DNA from: Haemonchus contortus
Taxonomy: Eukaryota; Nematoda; Chromadorea; Rhabditida; Trichostrongylidae
Direction: 5' to 3'
Assembly: GCA_000469685.2 (NCBI GenBank)
Contig: LS997564.1
Span: forward strand, 43,122,240 to 43,186,239
DNA: 64,000 nt
In this document: positions 11,086 through 21,997 of the stretch, piece by piece
Numbering within the stretch: the first letter of the stretch is position 1
Layout: every line of letters begins with the position of its first letter
Made by a program: the position numbers and the translations under genes
Notes under the pieces: model-generated
The model's database searches: none
What the model was told of the DNA's origin: nothing
What the model saw: only the letters and a program-made list of their open reading frames with translations

Positions 11086-11222
11086 AGAAAAAAGAATTCA
11101 GAGACTTCATCGCGGCTGAGGCTACTATGTTAGCTACCATCAATGTTCCCCAATGCCATCATCAAGGGCTCTCCTCGTTCTTGGGACAAAGGGACTCTGC
11201 TCGAAAAATATCGATTCAATGA
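11086..11222 (+). CDS. Candidate terminal exon, unidentified
   Basis: After the acceptor GCGATTATTCAG the frame is open for about 45 codons to a TGA. It contains EFRDFIAAEATMLATINVPQ and SSFLGQRDSARKISIQ. The composition looks coding, but I recognise no family. It may be the 3' end of the 6-9 kb candidate gene, with the mariner between. Confidence 0.3.
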
Positions 11223-11594
11223 AATTCCCCTTTTTTAAGATGCTATCTCGCTTTTTCGCAGAGCGAGAGTATAGAATATCAAATGCATTCAAAGATGTAC
11301 CTCATTGTCTCTGCGGATACATCATTAAATGTGATTCCAACATTATTAACGGTCGGATAATATTTGCATAACAAAACAAAGAGAAACCGTGATCTTTTAC
11401 TTAACCGCAAACTCTGCTGGGTAGCGGTCGTAATCTAGTAGCAAGAAGTGAACCAAACTCATCTCCTTATAATCACACCACTTACCCTTCTTGTCGAATG
11501 AAACATATCAAAAAGTCAAAGCTAGATCTTAAATAACAAAGGCACTAGGAGGTAATTGGTGTGTGGATCTTCTTCTCTAAGGCCTTTTCTATTG

Positions 11595-12255
11595 TCAGTG
11601 TTCCCATCCTGCCCCTCCTATTGATTGCTCTCCAAGCCCACGGGATCAGGAGTTGTGAATTTCTATTCTTTTATTTCGCGAAATCCTGTTCCTTTGGGGC
11701 GTAGTCCGGCCCTACTACTCACCATAAGTGTTCCCATACTACCTCCAACCAAGTTTGAACGCCCTAGAGGCGAACTGAAAGTTTTGGCGCAAACTTCGCC
11801 TTCTATAAGCGGGGTCCAGTCCTCCCACTTACGATAAATGTTCCCATCCTGTCGCCTGTACTCCTGAAAAGTTTTAATGCCATAGGGCCAAATTGACTAT
11901 TGCGGCGCAAAACCCCACCCCCTGTGCACGGATTCCGGTTCTGCCACTTACCATAGGTGTTCCCATCCTGCCCTCCTTACTCCTACCAAATATGAACGCT
12001 CTAGGTCCACGGGGACATGAGTTATGAATTTGCGGCCCAAAGTTTCTAACGCGCACGCCTCGCCCGTTATAAACGGAGTTCGGTCCTGCCACTTACCAAA
12101 GGTGATCCCATCCTGTCCCCCTTACTCCTACCAATTTTGAACGCTCTAGGTCCACGGAGACAGGAGTTATGAATTTCCGGTCAAACACACACACACACAC
12201 ACACAAACACACCGACACACCAACAGACACACTCAGCTAATTATATAAAGTAGGA
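11595..12255 (+). mobile_element. Tandem-repeat element with AC tract and TTATATAAAG end
   Basis: Five diverged units of about 105-150 bases share GTTCCCATCCTG, TACTCCTACCAA, TTGAACGCTCTAGG and GGTCCACGGGG. A (CA)n tract and CAACAGACACACTCAGC follow, and the end is TTATATAAAGTAGGA. The same architecture recurs at 16.86-17.92 kb with unrelated repeat units. No coding capacity is seen. It is probably a non-autonomous transposon; the class is undetermined and the 5' end was not found. Confidence 0.55.
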
Positions 12256-12472
12256 TTATATGTAGTCATTTACTTGTAATCGTCGAAAAAGTCAGTCGAG
12301 GAATTAGCATGGCGTGGATGATCACAGCAGAAAGCAAGCTATATGCATAGGAGAAAGCGAGCTCTGTGAAAAACATCTTCAGCATCTTCTTTCGCACCTG
12401 CACGACTCCCATGCCATTATGCGGAGTGTGAAAAGTGAGCATAATAAGAATTAGAAGAGCAATGTATGAGAA

Positions 12473-12643
12473 ATGTCAGCAACGATTGGAGTGTCATATG
12501 GTTCGATGACGACTTTGCGACAAGGTGTTGAAGGACATGATATTAGAACAGTCGACACTCAACAAATTCGTCGTCGAAGCCAGAAAAAGCAAGCGGATTT
12601 ACGCATTAGTGAATTAATGACAGGGCACCAGACACGGAAGGAG
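12473..12643 (+). CDS. Candidate host exon, unidentified
   Basis: Fifty-seven codons run from an ATG to the strong donor GAG-GTAAGA. The product is charged, with GVEGHDIRTVDTQQIRRRSQ and ADLRISELMTGHQTRKE. No family is recognised. It could be a first exon, or an internal exon entered at an AG upstream. It lies on the same strand as the 6-11 kb candidate exons. Confidence 0.33.
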
Positions 12644-12740
12644 GTAAGATTGATGATTCGCAAATTCTTCCTCCTATTATAGAAGGTTCGTTCCGCTACG
12701 GCCAATCATAACTGATAGTACTACATTTTTTTGGAATCTC

Positions 12741-12820
12741 ACAAGGTTGGAAAATTATGGACAAAACTTCCGCCTCGGACGGATGTTGAACCCCTGCTAT
12801 CACCCGGGCGTCGTGCTCTT
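12741..12820 (-). repeat. Single arm of the tRNA-like palindromic repeat
   Basis: TCTCACAAGGTTGG and TTATGGACAAAACTTCCG match the arms of the palindrome at 14.15 kb and the piece at 37.2 kb, showing a dispersed family. Confidence 0.45.
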
Positions 12821-13631
12821 CATCCTTTATTGTGTCATGATGTTTTGGTAAACGAGTCAGTGGTGAAGCACTATAGAAATGGCCTTTCCCTTTTCCTCTC
12901 CTTCATTCTTAACAGCGTAGTGAACACAACCCAAGCTTCCCTACTGGGGATTCCGCGACCATGCGCTCAAATTAGGTCCAAACACCTGTCAAAGATAACG
13001 ATGGCGTCGGTGGAACGGTCCGGAGAAAATGAGTGAATGAAAAACTTTAGGAGTTAAAGTGACAACACACGTCACCCCAACTAAACAAGGCCGGAATCAT
13101 TCATCGTTCAACTCAGGAACAAACACCCAACTAAGGTTTTTTCTTAAGTCTTTCTAATTTCTAAACTTTCTTTTAATTTGCTGACACGATCCATAATAAA
13201 GGCCTCCGGCTACCGCAATACTCCTGCTCGGGAAGGTTATAAATGATATGAACAGTGTGTCCATCACTCAAGTATACATTATTTCCATTTTACCATCCGT
13301 TGGCGCGATCTACATAAAGGCAGAAAGTGGCTGGCTGCAAAAAGCGTGGTGGCGAAAATAAGCTTTGAAGAGGAAGTGTTCCCATAATTATCTCATATTG
13401 GTCATTAAGGAGATAATGGAATGCACATTCGGCTAGCATGAATTTTCAGAGATCAGTCGTCCAGGTCTATTCAGGTGCGGCGCTATGCGGCCTTTAACTG
13501 AGCTCCGTGTTGGAAATTGAGGATCTTTCACCACATCCCTTATTTCGAAGCCTCAAAGTATGCTTCCATCAAAAGGGTTTCCCATGCGAAGGTTAATGGA
13601 GAAAAAGTCAAGAGAACAAATTGTCAAAAAC

Positions 13632-14840
13632 CTTTTTTCATAGTTCCCATTACTTTTATGTTCCTGACGTCCTTCGATGATCAGATCTCTGCCGTCCAGA
13701 TTGACTTTCACCTCGTCTGGGTGAAACTGCGACACATCCAATTCTACGGCAAACTTTCGGTCATCATTAATTACCTGCAAACTCAACGAGTCTTATAATG
13801 CACATCGAACACAAACTATAGCATAGTATATAACATAGTGCTCACATAATCATTCTTCGGTAAAACCAATCACTCGTTGTTAATGAAGTTACTGTAATGA
13901 CTAAAACCGAGAGGTAGATGGTAGGTAGATGGTAGATGCTAAAAGGCAGATGGTAATGATCTACGCCGTCAACTTGCTACATTTCACTCCCCATAGTTCA
14001 AAAGGGGAAGAATGACAAGAAAAAGCATCTGTAGCGGTTTCTAGGATTTTTCGTGACTTATAGCTTCATACACCAATCCTTCCCTTTTGGGATACGCCAG
14101 ATCGTCAAGATCGGTTCAAATTTGTTAGGATTAGAAGAGGTATTAGATAGTCTCACGAGGTATGTAGGCGATTTATGGACGAAACTTCAGTCTGGAACGG
14201 GACTCGAACCCATACTTGTCCTTTCCGGGTTCGAGTCCCGTCCGATATTGAAGTTTTGCCCATAAATCGCCAACCTTGTGAGTCTTTCGGAACGCGCACT
14301 GCGGCGATATAACGGCAGTTAACAAAACATCAAGTCAAAACGGGTATATGATAAGTACGTAAAAGCTTCGAGTAAAGACTTGGTGCCCTCATTTGAATCT
14401 AATGCTGATGAAAGCGTGAACTTTCTCAGACTTGCAACAAGCTCGGAACCATACGACTGACCCTGGAGGAGCGGATGGTTTGGTGGTCGAAGCCTGGACA
14501 TGATCCTTGTGGCTTATGCTAGACCCTTACTGTTAATCGAATACTGCTTTACTTGGCATAGACGAAACAAGGGACAAAACCGATCAGATATTTCTCAGCT
14601 CCACACTATGCTACAAATCCAGGTTACCGTAGTCGCCGTTTTCTGATTATTGTCCAAAAAATCCAAAATCAACAATACCCGCTGTGCTTCTCCATATTTT
14701 GACCGTGGGAAGAAACTTTCCTCGAATCGTTTCATATCACGTCTACACTCATCGAGTGCACGATCAATACGTCGCGACATTTCATCGAAATAGCTGTCCA
14801 TCGACCAACTGGGCGACCTCGGGCGACGCCATAACGACAT
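13632..14840 (-). CDS. Small heat-shock protein (Hsp20/alpha-crystallin), two exons, 3' exon not found
   Basis: Exon 1 (14840-14679, 54 codons) starts MSLWRRPRSPSWSMDSYFDE and carries the Arg/Glu-rich N-terminal arm typical of nematode small Hsps. It ends at a GT donor in phase 0. Exon 2 (13774-13632) follows TTTGCAG and encodes VINDDRKFAVELDVSQFHPD and VKVNLDGRDLIIEG. These are the first strands of the alpha-crystallin domain, ending at NYEK with a GTTTTT donor. Donor and acceptor phases agree. The remaining strands, including the usual LPEDV and GxLxIEAP motifs, were not found downstream, so the last exon is distant, lost or diverged. Such proteins are ATP-independent holdase chaperones forming oligomers. 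It is the only host gene here whose family I can name. Confidence 0.82.
14150..14284. repeat. Near-perfect palindrome with tRNA B-box-like core
   Basis: Arms of about 60 bases face each other: GGCGATTTATGGACGAAACTT and GGGACTCGAACCC on the left, GGGTTCGAGTCCCGTCC and CCCATAAATCGCC on the right, around a 15-base loop. GGTTCGAGTCCC is a good polymerase III B box. Two head-to-head copies of one SINE-like unit would give this; single arms occur at 12.7 and 37.2 kb. Confidence 0.7.
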
Positions 14841-14949
14841 GGCACCTTCTGGAAAAACAGGCAAAAAATCCGACTTCTTACGCCCAAGCAACGGGCCAGA
14901 AGCACCTCCGAGGAGAGCTAAGCGTAAAAATTTGGTTTGACATGCGAAC

Positions 14950-16250
14950 TTTACAATGATACATCTTGCGATGCCTTGTTCAGATTACGATATAAAGAGG
15001 TCAGTAATGAATAGTTCATTGTAACTGTCTAGATAGTCCTAATTTGCACCACTCTGGAATTTGAGCCACTGCATGAATGTATGATGCCAAAGACCAGAAA
15101 GTGATTGCAAATGTCGCTGTCATTTACGAAAAATGTAAGACAGTACTGGAGGGTGTCACAATTCTGAAAAGCAGGAGTCAAGGTGAAAACCTGATTCAAA
15201 CATTAGGCGACCCAATTTTTGTTAGATTCTCCTCTGGCCATAATCCGTGTATATCTGTGACAGATTGAAAAGGACGGGTAATGAAGAACAGAAATGAAAG
15301 TTTTCCTCTAAAACAAGAACTGCTATTCTCTCCGACTTTCGTGAAAAGCTGAAACCAAAGCGCTGGAGATCAGAGCCTACACGGGAAAGGTACTCGGCTT
15401 TCCAGGAGAGGAGTCAAATTTTACTAATTCGGGATAGAAATTCACGGTATTCAGTCTTTTTCGTTCTGTACATTCCAAGACGGTTATGGATCGACGCCGA
15501 TAGGAGCTGCACTGAACATCTCAGTTGGATCAACTTTAAAATAAAGTTATGAAAGTTTGAGCACGGTATGTGTTGTGGAACCAAAGCTACAAGTTTTAGG
15601 GGGAAATTCGGAAATCAAATGCGAAGAATTAGTAAAGACTCTAGAATGAGTCAAGAGGAGGGGAAAAAGAAGTTTCCTAAAAGCCTTATTTTGCTTTGGA
15701 AAATACCGAAAAAAGAAAAAAAGCCCGAATGCGTTCAATACACTAATTCGACATCAGACTGAGAATTTCACGCATATTGGAGCTCGGTAGCTAGATGCTC
15801 CCATTTCCAAAAATTGGATCAATTAGTCCAACCTCTTTAGCGTGAGCGGAAAGAACGCCAAATTTTTGAATTATACTGGAAAATTATCGGAAATCGGTAT
15901 AAACTCCACTGAAATGTGATTCGTGACCCATCCTACACAAATTCTTGTTGAAATTAAGCCGAAAATTAATGACATCAGCAAACAAGTAATGCAGTATATG
16001 CAATATATACGTAAAAATATATATAATATCGTATTGAGTGGGTTGCAACAGAGTAATTGAATGTCGTTCGGTAATAATCTAAGCGATCAGACTTTTCAAG
16101 ATCTCCGGCCTTCTATCCTTTATTTGGAATCGAACCAAGCAATTTAGTTTTCTCAGAAAGAACTCCAATTCCCGAATCTTGGACTTTGGTTTTGTTTCGA
16201 TTTTTATTTTTTACCAGGCGGCTATTGCGTGCGCTGTGGGCCCTAGCCAT
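14950..16250. other. No gene recognised
   Basis: AT-rich sequence with only short frames. A segment near 15077-15140 ends at GTAAGACAG and could be an exon (KDQKVIANVAVIYEK), but no convincing acceptor precedes it. No transposon ends were seen. Confidence 0.3.
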
Positions 16251-16339
16251 GAGGGACGTAGCCCCATGAGCTTCTGATTTTCATCATAGACCTTTATCAT
16301 CTGAGCCTCTTCCCTGTTACTTCTGTAGCGGCCATCACT

Positions 16340-16735
16340 TTTTTGGGGATTTGAATGAGGGCTGTATGTAGCCATGAAGAGTACTCCGATGTGTTCAAAT
16401 CAAATACCCCTGCAGTACATGTAGTCGAAGAAATTCTGTGTAGTTTGGGCTGTATGTAGCCATGAACACTAACTTTGAAAGCACAGCTCCTTTGGTAGTT
16501 GTACGAATTTACACGTCTCTGTAGGGTATGCACCTGTGTGGCCAGGGTTATTGTAGAATTTGTTTCATGAGGTCCGAAGTTAATGTAGTGCGTTTGCTCT
16601 TGTGTAAAAGGGACTACTGTGTCCGGAACCACGGATACTAACTTTTAGAAATTTTTGAGCCTAATTTTTGGAAGAGTTTAGTGGTAGCCCCTAGTTGTAC
16701 GCCTATGTGGTCAGGGTTAGTGTGAAGGACAGATA
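16340..16735 (+). repeat. Short direct repeats around GGGCTGTATGTAGCCATGAA
   Basis: GGGCTGTATGTAGCCATGAA occurs twice about 90 bases apart. TAGTTGTACG with a following TGTGTGGCCAGGGTTA-like stretch also occurs twice about 200 bases apart. This suggests an old local duplication. No coding sequence is evident. Confidence 0.45.
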
Positions 16736-16859
16736 AGAAAATTTTTGACCCGCACCCCTTTTTGCAAACCCTATCCACTTCAGACTCTAAACCACATCAC
16801 TTATTACCTCCAGACACCTTTTTCCCGCATACTAAAACGCATCTGAAGAGACTCAATAA

Positions 16860-17920
16860 TTTTGACGTAAGCCCCGCCCACGCCAGTCCCAATCCCGCCC
16901 ACGCCAGTCCCAATCTTGCCCACTTGTGGAATCTGACCAAATTTGTTCTACTACATCTGACCACTTTTTCCCCGCATCCCAGAGTGTTTCTAAGTAAAGT
17001 TATAAATTTTTGATCTAAGCTCCGCCCACCCCAGTACCAACCCGCCCACTTCTGATATTTAGTCATAATTGTTCTTTTACAATTTTACACCTTTTTGCCC
17101 ACCCCAGAACGTTTCTGAACAGAATTACAAATTTTTAATCCAAGCTCCGCCCACATTGGTGCCAGCCCCGCCCACTTCTGGTATTTGGCCATATTTGTTC
17201 TTCTACACCTGAGCACTTTTTTGCCGCATCCCAGAAAGTTTCTGAACAGAGTTATAAATTTTTGATCTAAGCTCCGCCCACCTTAGTGTCAACCCCGCCC
17301 ACTTCGAGGATTTGTCCGCACTTGTTCCATTACCTCTAACCACTTTTTTCTCGCATTCTAGAACGTTTCCAAACGAAGTTACACTCATTTTTGAAAAGTA
17401 GCTTTCGCCTTAACGCACGCCCCGCCCGTCGTGGGCGGGGCTTCGCTAAGCTTACGCATGCCCAATACGCATAAGGCCCTGCTCACTTTTCTTCTTTTTT
17501 TCCTGACCTCTGCGCCTTAACTGAATCGAGTTATGAATACATTTGAAAAGTACCGCCCATTTTGAGAAAGCCCCGCCCACAGCACGTGGCTCTCCTCCGT
17601 CTGGTTTGTTGACCTAATCCTAAACTTTGAACACTTTTTCCCGGTGTCTGGAGTTTTTTGAAGCTAAAATAAGATGTTTCGTTCAAGGCACCGCCCATTC
17701 CGGCACTTGCCCCGCCCCCCGTGGGCGTGGCTCCGCAGAGCTCATATGTGCTCTGTTAATCTTGTCTCAGGCTCCACCTAACTCGAACTTGTCCCGATCT
17801 CTCCACGCGCTTTTTAAGATGATACCGAATTTCGTGACGGACAAACAAACAAACAGACAAACAGACAAACAGACAAACAGACACACCAAACTTGTGGTTT
17901 ATATATAGTAAGTAAGGATT
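16860..17920 (+). mobile_element. Second tandem-repeat element with ACAG tract and TATATAGTAAG end
   Basis: Four or five units of about 120-155 bases share AAGCTCCGCCCAC, CCCGCCCACTTCTGG, ATTTGTTCT, CATCCCAGAA and TATAAATTTTTGATC. A perfect hairpin GCCCCGCCC-GTCGT-GGGCGGGGC lies at 17419. The element ends with (ACAA/ACAG)n and TTTATATATAGTAAGTAAG, like the 11.6-12.25 kb element. A related CCCCGCCCGCAATGGGC piece is near 27070. It is non-coding. Confidence 0.55.
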
Positions 17921-18006
17921 CTTTAAAATTTTTGGAATAAAAGTTGGATACAGCTCTATACTTTGACGTTAGCTGGACAAATATTGCGATTGGTTCGCAA
18001 ACGCCC

Positions 18007-18977
18007 TTAAAGGCACGGTCAAGGATTCTTTCGAGGTACCTCTCTAAAAAACTAGGTCGGAAAACTGAAGTGTTGGTGAAGAATAGTGCATAGGGTGCAA
18101 AAAGAGAAAATCAGCAAATTCCTTAAACACAAGGCTTCTTGAAAATAGTGAAAATAGACGAGATCACCACGAAGGAAACGCTATGAAAGGGGTATTTGCA
18201 TGAGGTTACGCTCGTTGCAATTTCGTTAAGAGCTGGCAACAATAAGCAGAACCTCCGTCTACTGTCGTCATGGGTCACGACCAATTGTTCAAATTTCTAC
18301 CATGAATGCTCATTGCAAATGACGCAGCTTTTACATGCCATCGAAACTCGTCCAACCCTGGATGTGGCACACAGCACATACAGCCAGTTAGCCGTTATTA
18401 CACCCTTTTTAAAGGCACTGTTCACGAAAAAAATGGTTTCGGAGATCTGCACATGGTTTGAATTCGACGCCCCCTCTGATACCATTTGTGCAGGAATGAG
18501 GTCGGAAAACGGTCTGGATAGGGCACAATAAGGGCAGGAACATTGGGGGACGGGAGGCCTCCGCCCCTCGCTAGGCTGACTACGAAATCTAATTGCCGTT
18601 CATCACTTTCGCCTTGGTCGAAGTTGTCTGCTTGGGTGTGTTGTCTGCTATTGCAGACATTGCGTCGCCTAACTGCACTCGCCCGAACACTCCCTTAACC
18701 GCCGTTCTTCCAATGTGAAACTCGTCCAACCCCCCTTTCCAGCTCTTTTTTGACCCATTCTATTTCTTTTTGTTCATCGTTTTTTGCGCTTTTTTCATTG
18801 TTATCGCTTTATTCTAGAGTAGTTCTATCAATTCCCGTCAAAAAAGGGTACCTTAAATTTATCGTAAACGGTGCCTTTAAGTCGTTTTTTGATCTTACAA
18901 CATCATATATGGTATATTCGGATGCCACATTCTGGAAATATATCACGGGAGCCTTTATTCATAAACTGTGCCTTCAA
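18007..18977. mobile_element. MITE-like repeat, outer copy
   Basis: The left end TTAAAGGCACGGTCAAGG and right end ATAAACTGTGCCTTCAA are imperfect inverted termini of the TTRAAGGCAC family. A second, better-preserved copy is inserted inside. Outside the inner copy nothing coding is seen. Confidence 0.5.
18409..18880. mobile_element. MITE-like repeat nested inside another copy
   Basis: TTAAAGGCACTGTTCACGA on the left and ATCGTAAACGGTGCCTTTAA on the right are the family termini. The interior has the family's pyrimidine-rich right half (CTCGTCCAACCCCCC, then TTTTTGTTCATCG). The length of 472 bases and lack of coding capacity fit a MITE. Confidence 0.65.
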
Positions 18978-18999
18978 TATGCAGAACCGAAACAACTTG

Positions 19000-20240
19000 C
19001 AACTCAAAACTGAGATGCTGTCCACCCTTGAGACGCTCCATGTCAGTTTTAGCAGTACTGGCAAGGTGGCGGCTAAGGGGTGCACGTTGTTGTTGGGACG
19101 GTCGTTAAGTATAAAAGCTCTTACTAACTGATAAGTGCACTGATTTGAGTGAAAAATGAATTTTTATACGGCACCAGCACCACCAAATCACCTCGAATAG
19201 GTTCCGAAATGTTACTAGTCCCGAAAGTATTACTACCAATAATTAGTCAGCTTTGGGAGGAACAAAAGTGCTTTGCTACGACCTTAACTGTTAGTCCCAC
19301 AAAGATAGTAGCGAAAAGCTCGTCTAAAAATATCCTCTCTGTGGCCTCGGATGAACCTTTTCTTTTATAGCCAAAAACGCTTTCGTGAGATAACCCTTCG
19401 TAGAAGTGAATATGTAAAGAGTGAAGAGTTTCAAAGATAGAGAGGCTTTGCCAAACAGAGTATGCTATCAGAAGACATTGTGAAGTGGATGGAAAGGCAG
19501 TTTTGAGGTTTGTGGCAGGGTTTTATAGGCAAATCATTCAACTGCCTGATGGTGGAACTAGCCACGCTCATGAAGGATCAATAACATGGGAAACTTAGAA
19601 CCAGTGTCGTGAAAGGTTTCACAAAACGAGAAAGGAATGCGGGTAAAGGAACAGCGAAAAGATGTCCACAACGAAGGTTTTGAATGATTCTTCCGGGAGC
19701 CTTCTCACAAGCGATGTTCAGAACTGAAACGAAGGCTGCAAAATCCCGAAACAAAAGTCAGCCGTAAATCTGATATCCGAGAGTATAAAACATTTGGCTA
19801 ACCGAATGGGACGACATCGATTACCGATATGATATTGCTTTTTCGAGCGCAGCAGTGGTGTCAAGTAACGTTCTACTACTAGTATAGGCACCGATACCCG
19901 TCTGCGCAACCAGTGCTCCCATGCTTCCAAACCACTGGTGTCGGTTCGTTCACATCAGACACGCAGAGGAGGAAGAAAAGAATTGGTACTCCCGCAAACC
20001 AAAGTATAGGGCAAAGACACTTTCATACAACAATATGCTTTGAGTGCTCCCTTGACGTTAACAGTGACATGAATGGAAGCTGAACACAGAGTGCATTCCG
20101 AAAGAGGGTTGGTCAATGCTTAATAATTTCATCAAGTGTGGGCGGTTTCCAAATGACCGATGCAGAGAAACTTTATTCATCGACTTTTCCTTGTTCATAA
20201 AAGAGCAATTATTATTCCTACCCATAGAGCACCTTTATGA
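19000..20240. other. No gene recognised
   Basis: Only short frames in all registers. A minus-strand frame at about 19718-19930 (WLRRRVSVPILVVERYLTP) could be an exon, but splice sites are not clear. No element ends were identified. Confidence 0.3.
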
Positions 20241-20249
20241 CTCTACCGT

Positions 20250-21297
20250 TAGATACCTAGTGCCAGACCCGTCTGACAAGAGAAGACTGTCGCAGTGACC
20301 ATCCGAGATGTGGTGCATACCGCCGTAAGTATAGTCAAACGCTGATTCCGTGTGAGAGGGAACGTCTGATCTTCACATTGTGTCGCGGATGCGACGGTGG
20401 TCGCTGGGCGCCCGGAACATCTTTGCTCAGCCGCCACAACGCGGCGCGTATGTGCGCGCGTTGTGCGCGTTCCTTAGCATAGCCTAGTCAGTCGTAACTC
20501 GTCATGCACCGCGACCGTCTGGCTGTCGGCTACTGGTCGGTATAGCCGGGCAACGCTGTGAAGTTGCCCATAGGGCAACGGGGCGCCAGTGTAAGCCCGA
20601 CCAGTATCCGAGCACCCCTCTCCGAGGACGTGCAGTTGTCCCTGTCGGATACTGAGGAGGAAGGATGGCAAGAAGACCGCCAATGGGGGCCTGGAATGGA
20701 CAGCTGAAGGAGCTTGCCTTGAAGGAAGCCTGAAGATCGAGGGATAAGTGAGTGTCGTGCTATCACTCTTGTATTATATATATATGCTTTGTATATATTG
20801 CGTCATTGCCATATTTGATATACTTTATTCATGATAATCACCTTACACTCTTGTGATACTCTCTGGCTCTGACCCGCATGTCCATCATCATAATGTAGTT
20901 CCTTATTTAGCATTTCGTAGTTGGCATAATAAACCAGTGTTCCTACTTTTGTACTTGTCTCGGGGAAGTAAGTAAGGTAGGGCACTCTGGTTGGTCGCGA
21001 CGGTAGAAGTAGGTTATGTCGCCGCGTTCAGTCAGCTGGTCCCTGTGTTGGGGGCACGAATCCCGTCGCGAGGTACTAGGCTGAGGTCGCTCGGCAAGGC
21101 AGAAGCCTTCCCAGCCGACACCTCTTGGTCCTCGGGGGTTGGTCCGCCCTCCTGTCTTGGGGTGCAGGAAGGGCGTGGTGGTCCGGTGAGCGAGGAGGTT
21201 TGAGGTGCTCGTACCGCCGATGCGGATCGCGCTCCAAAGGGTGACCATCAACTCGCGACACATTGGCCGGCTTTGTAACCATGTCGCCAGGAGTCAA
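20250..21297 (-). other. GC-rich block with long minus-strand frames, possible retroelement remnant
   Basis: Base composition rises sharply compared with the flanks. On the minus strand overlapping frames run with few stops, including TPGDMVTKPANV and RYEHLKPPRSPDHHALPAPQ near 21.2 kb. TPGDMV resembles the tail of LTR-element integrases, but nothing else confirms it. The core at 20.43 kb has inverted CACAACGCG and CGCGTTGTG. An AT-rich TATATATATGCTTTGTATATA lies at 20.78 kb. It may be the 3' end and LTR of a decayed element, or a GC-rich host sequence. Confidence 0.3.
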
Positions 21298-21299
21298 AT

Positions 21300-21990
21300 T
21301 AAATAATTCAAAGAAAGTTCATAAAATAAAGCAATTGATAGTGGATTCTTTTTTGAGATATTCGAGGCTTAAGAGAATTAGAGCGTGAGAAATTGTTCCG
21401 AAAAAAGGTCGGACGTAGGCTCCACTCACAGGCTTCTCGTCCAAGACCCTCTTGAAGCCCAGATGTTCAATGCAAATAAGAATTCAGAAGGCCAGAGCTA
21501 AAAAGAATTTTCGCATCCTGAAGGGCTCTTAGGATCACTCTCTTCATTGCGGAGACGTTTGCATAATTCATTATGAAATAGGCGACGGTGTCTCGAAAGC
21601 TTCTTAAATGGAATTGTTTTCTGCCGCCCTTGCCTTTTAATGAATGGATGGAAGCCTTCCCGGTTACAAATCGACACATTTCCAGAAAAAAGATTATGCA
21701 CAGGACTGTATATTGAGCTTGTCACCATCAGTTCCTTAATTTGTGCATATTTGAATCATCCGTTCAGAAAATAGGTTTTGATTGCGTTGGACACGGTACA
21801 ATATCGCGTAGTGACTGAGATGGGAACGATCCAGGAGGGTCGAATAACCGGAACCACCAATAACCACTTCCTTACAATGAGGATGCTTTGTGGTAAATTC
21901 ATGGAACCACACTCTTCTCGACTGCCCTCAGAATCGACTACACAAAAAGCAATGTATAATAACATTCCAATCATCTTATCAACGGAATAT
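21300..21990. other. No gene recognised
   Basis: Minus-strand frames of about 70 codons overlap around 21470-21730 without a recognisable domain. Nothing else is evident. Confidence 0.3.
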
Positions 21991-21997
21991 GTTTTAC

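Noticed and set aside
11595..12160. CRISPR array
   Set aside because: Units are 105-150 bases, diverged throughout, without a short constant repeat and unique spacers, in a eukaryotic context.
13517..13798. A 93-codon plus-strand protein
   Set aside because: Antisense to the small heat-shock exon, whose domain match is clear.
15780..15960. Shared repeat with 52.0-52.2 kb
   Set aside because: Only short stretches such as CCTCTTTAGCG and GGAAAAT agree; too weak to call.
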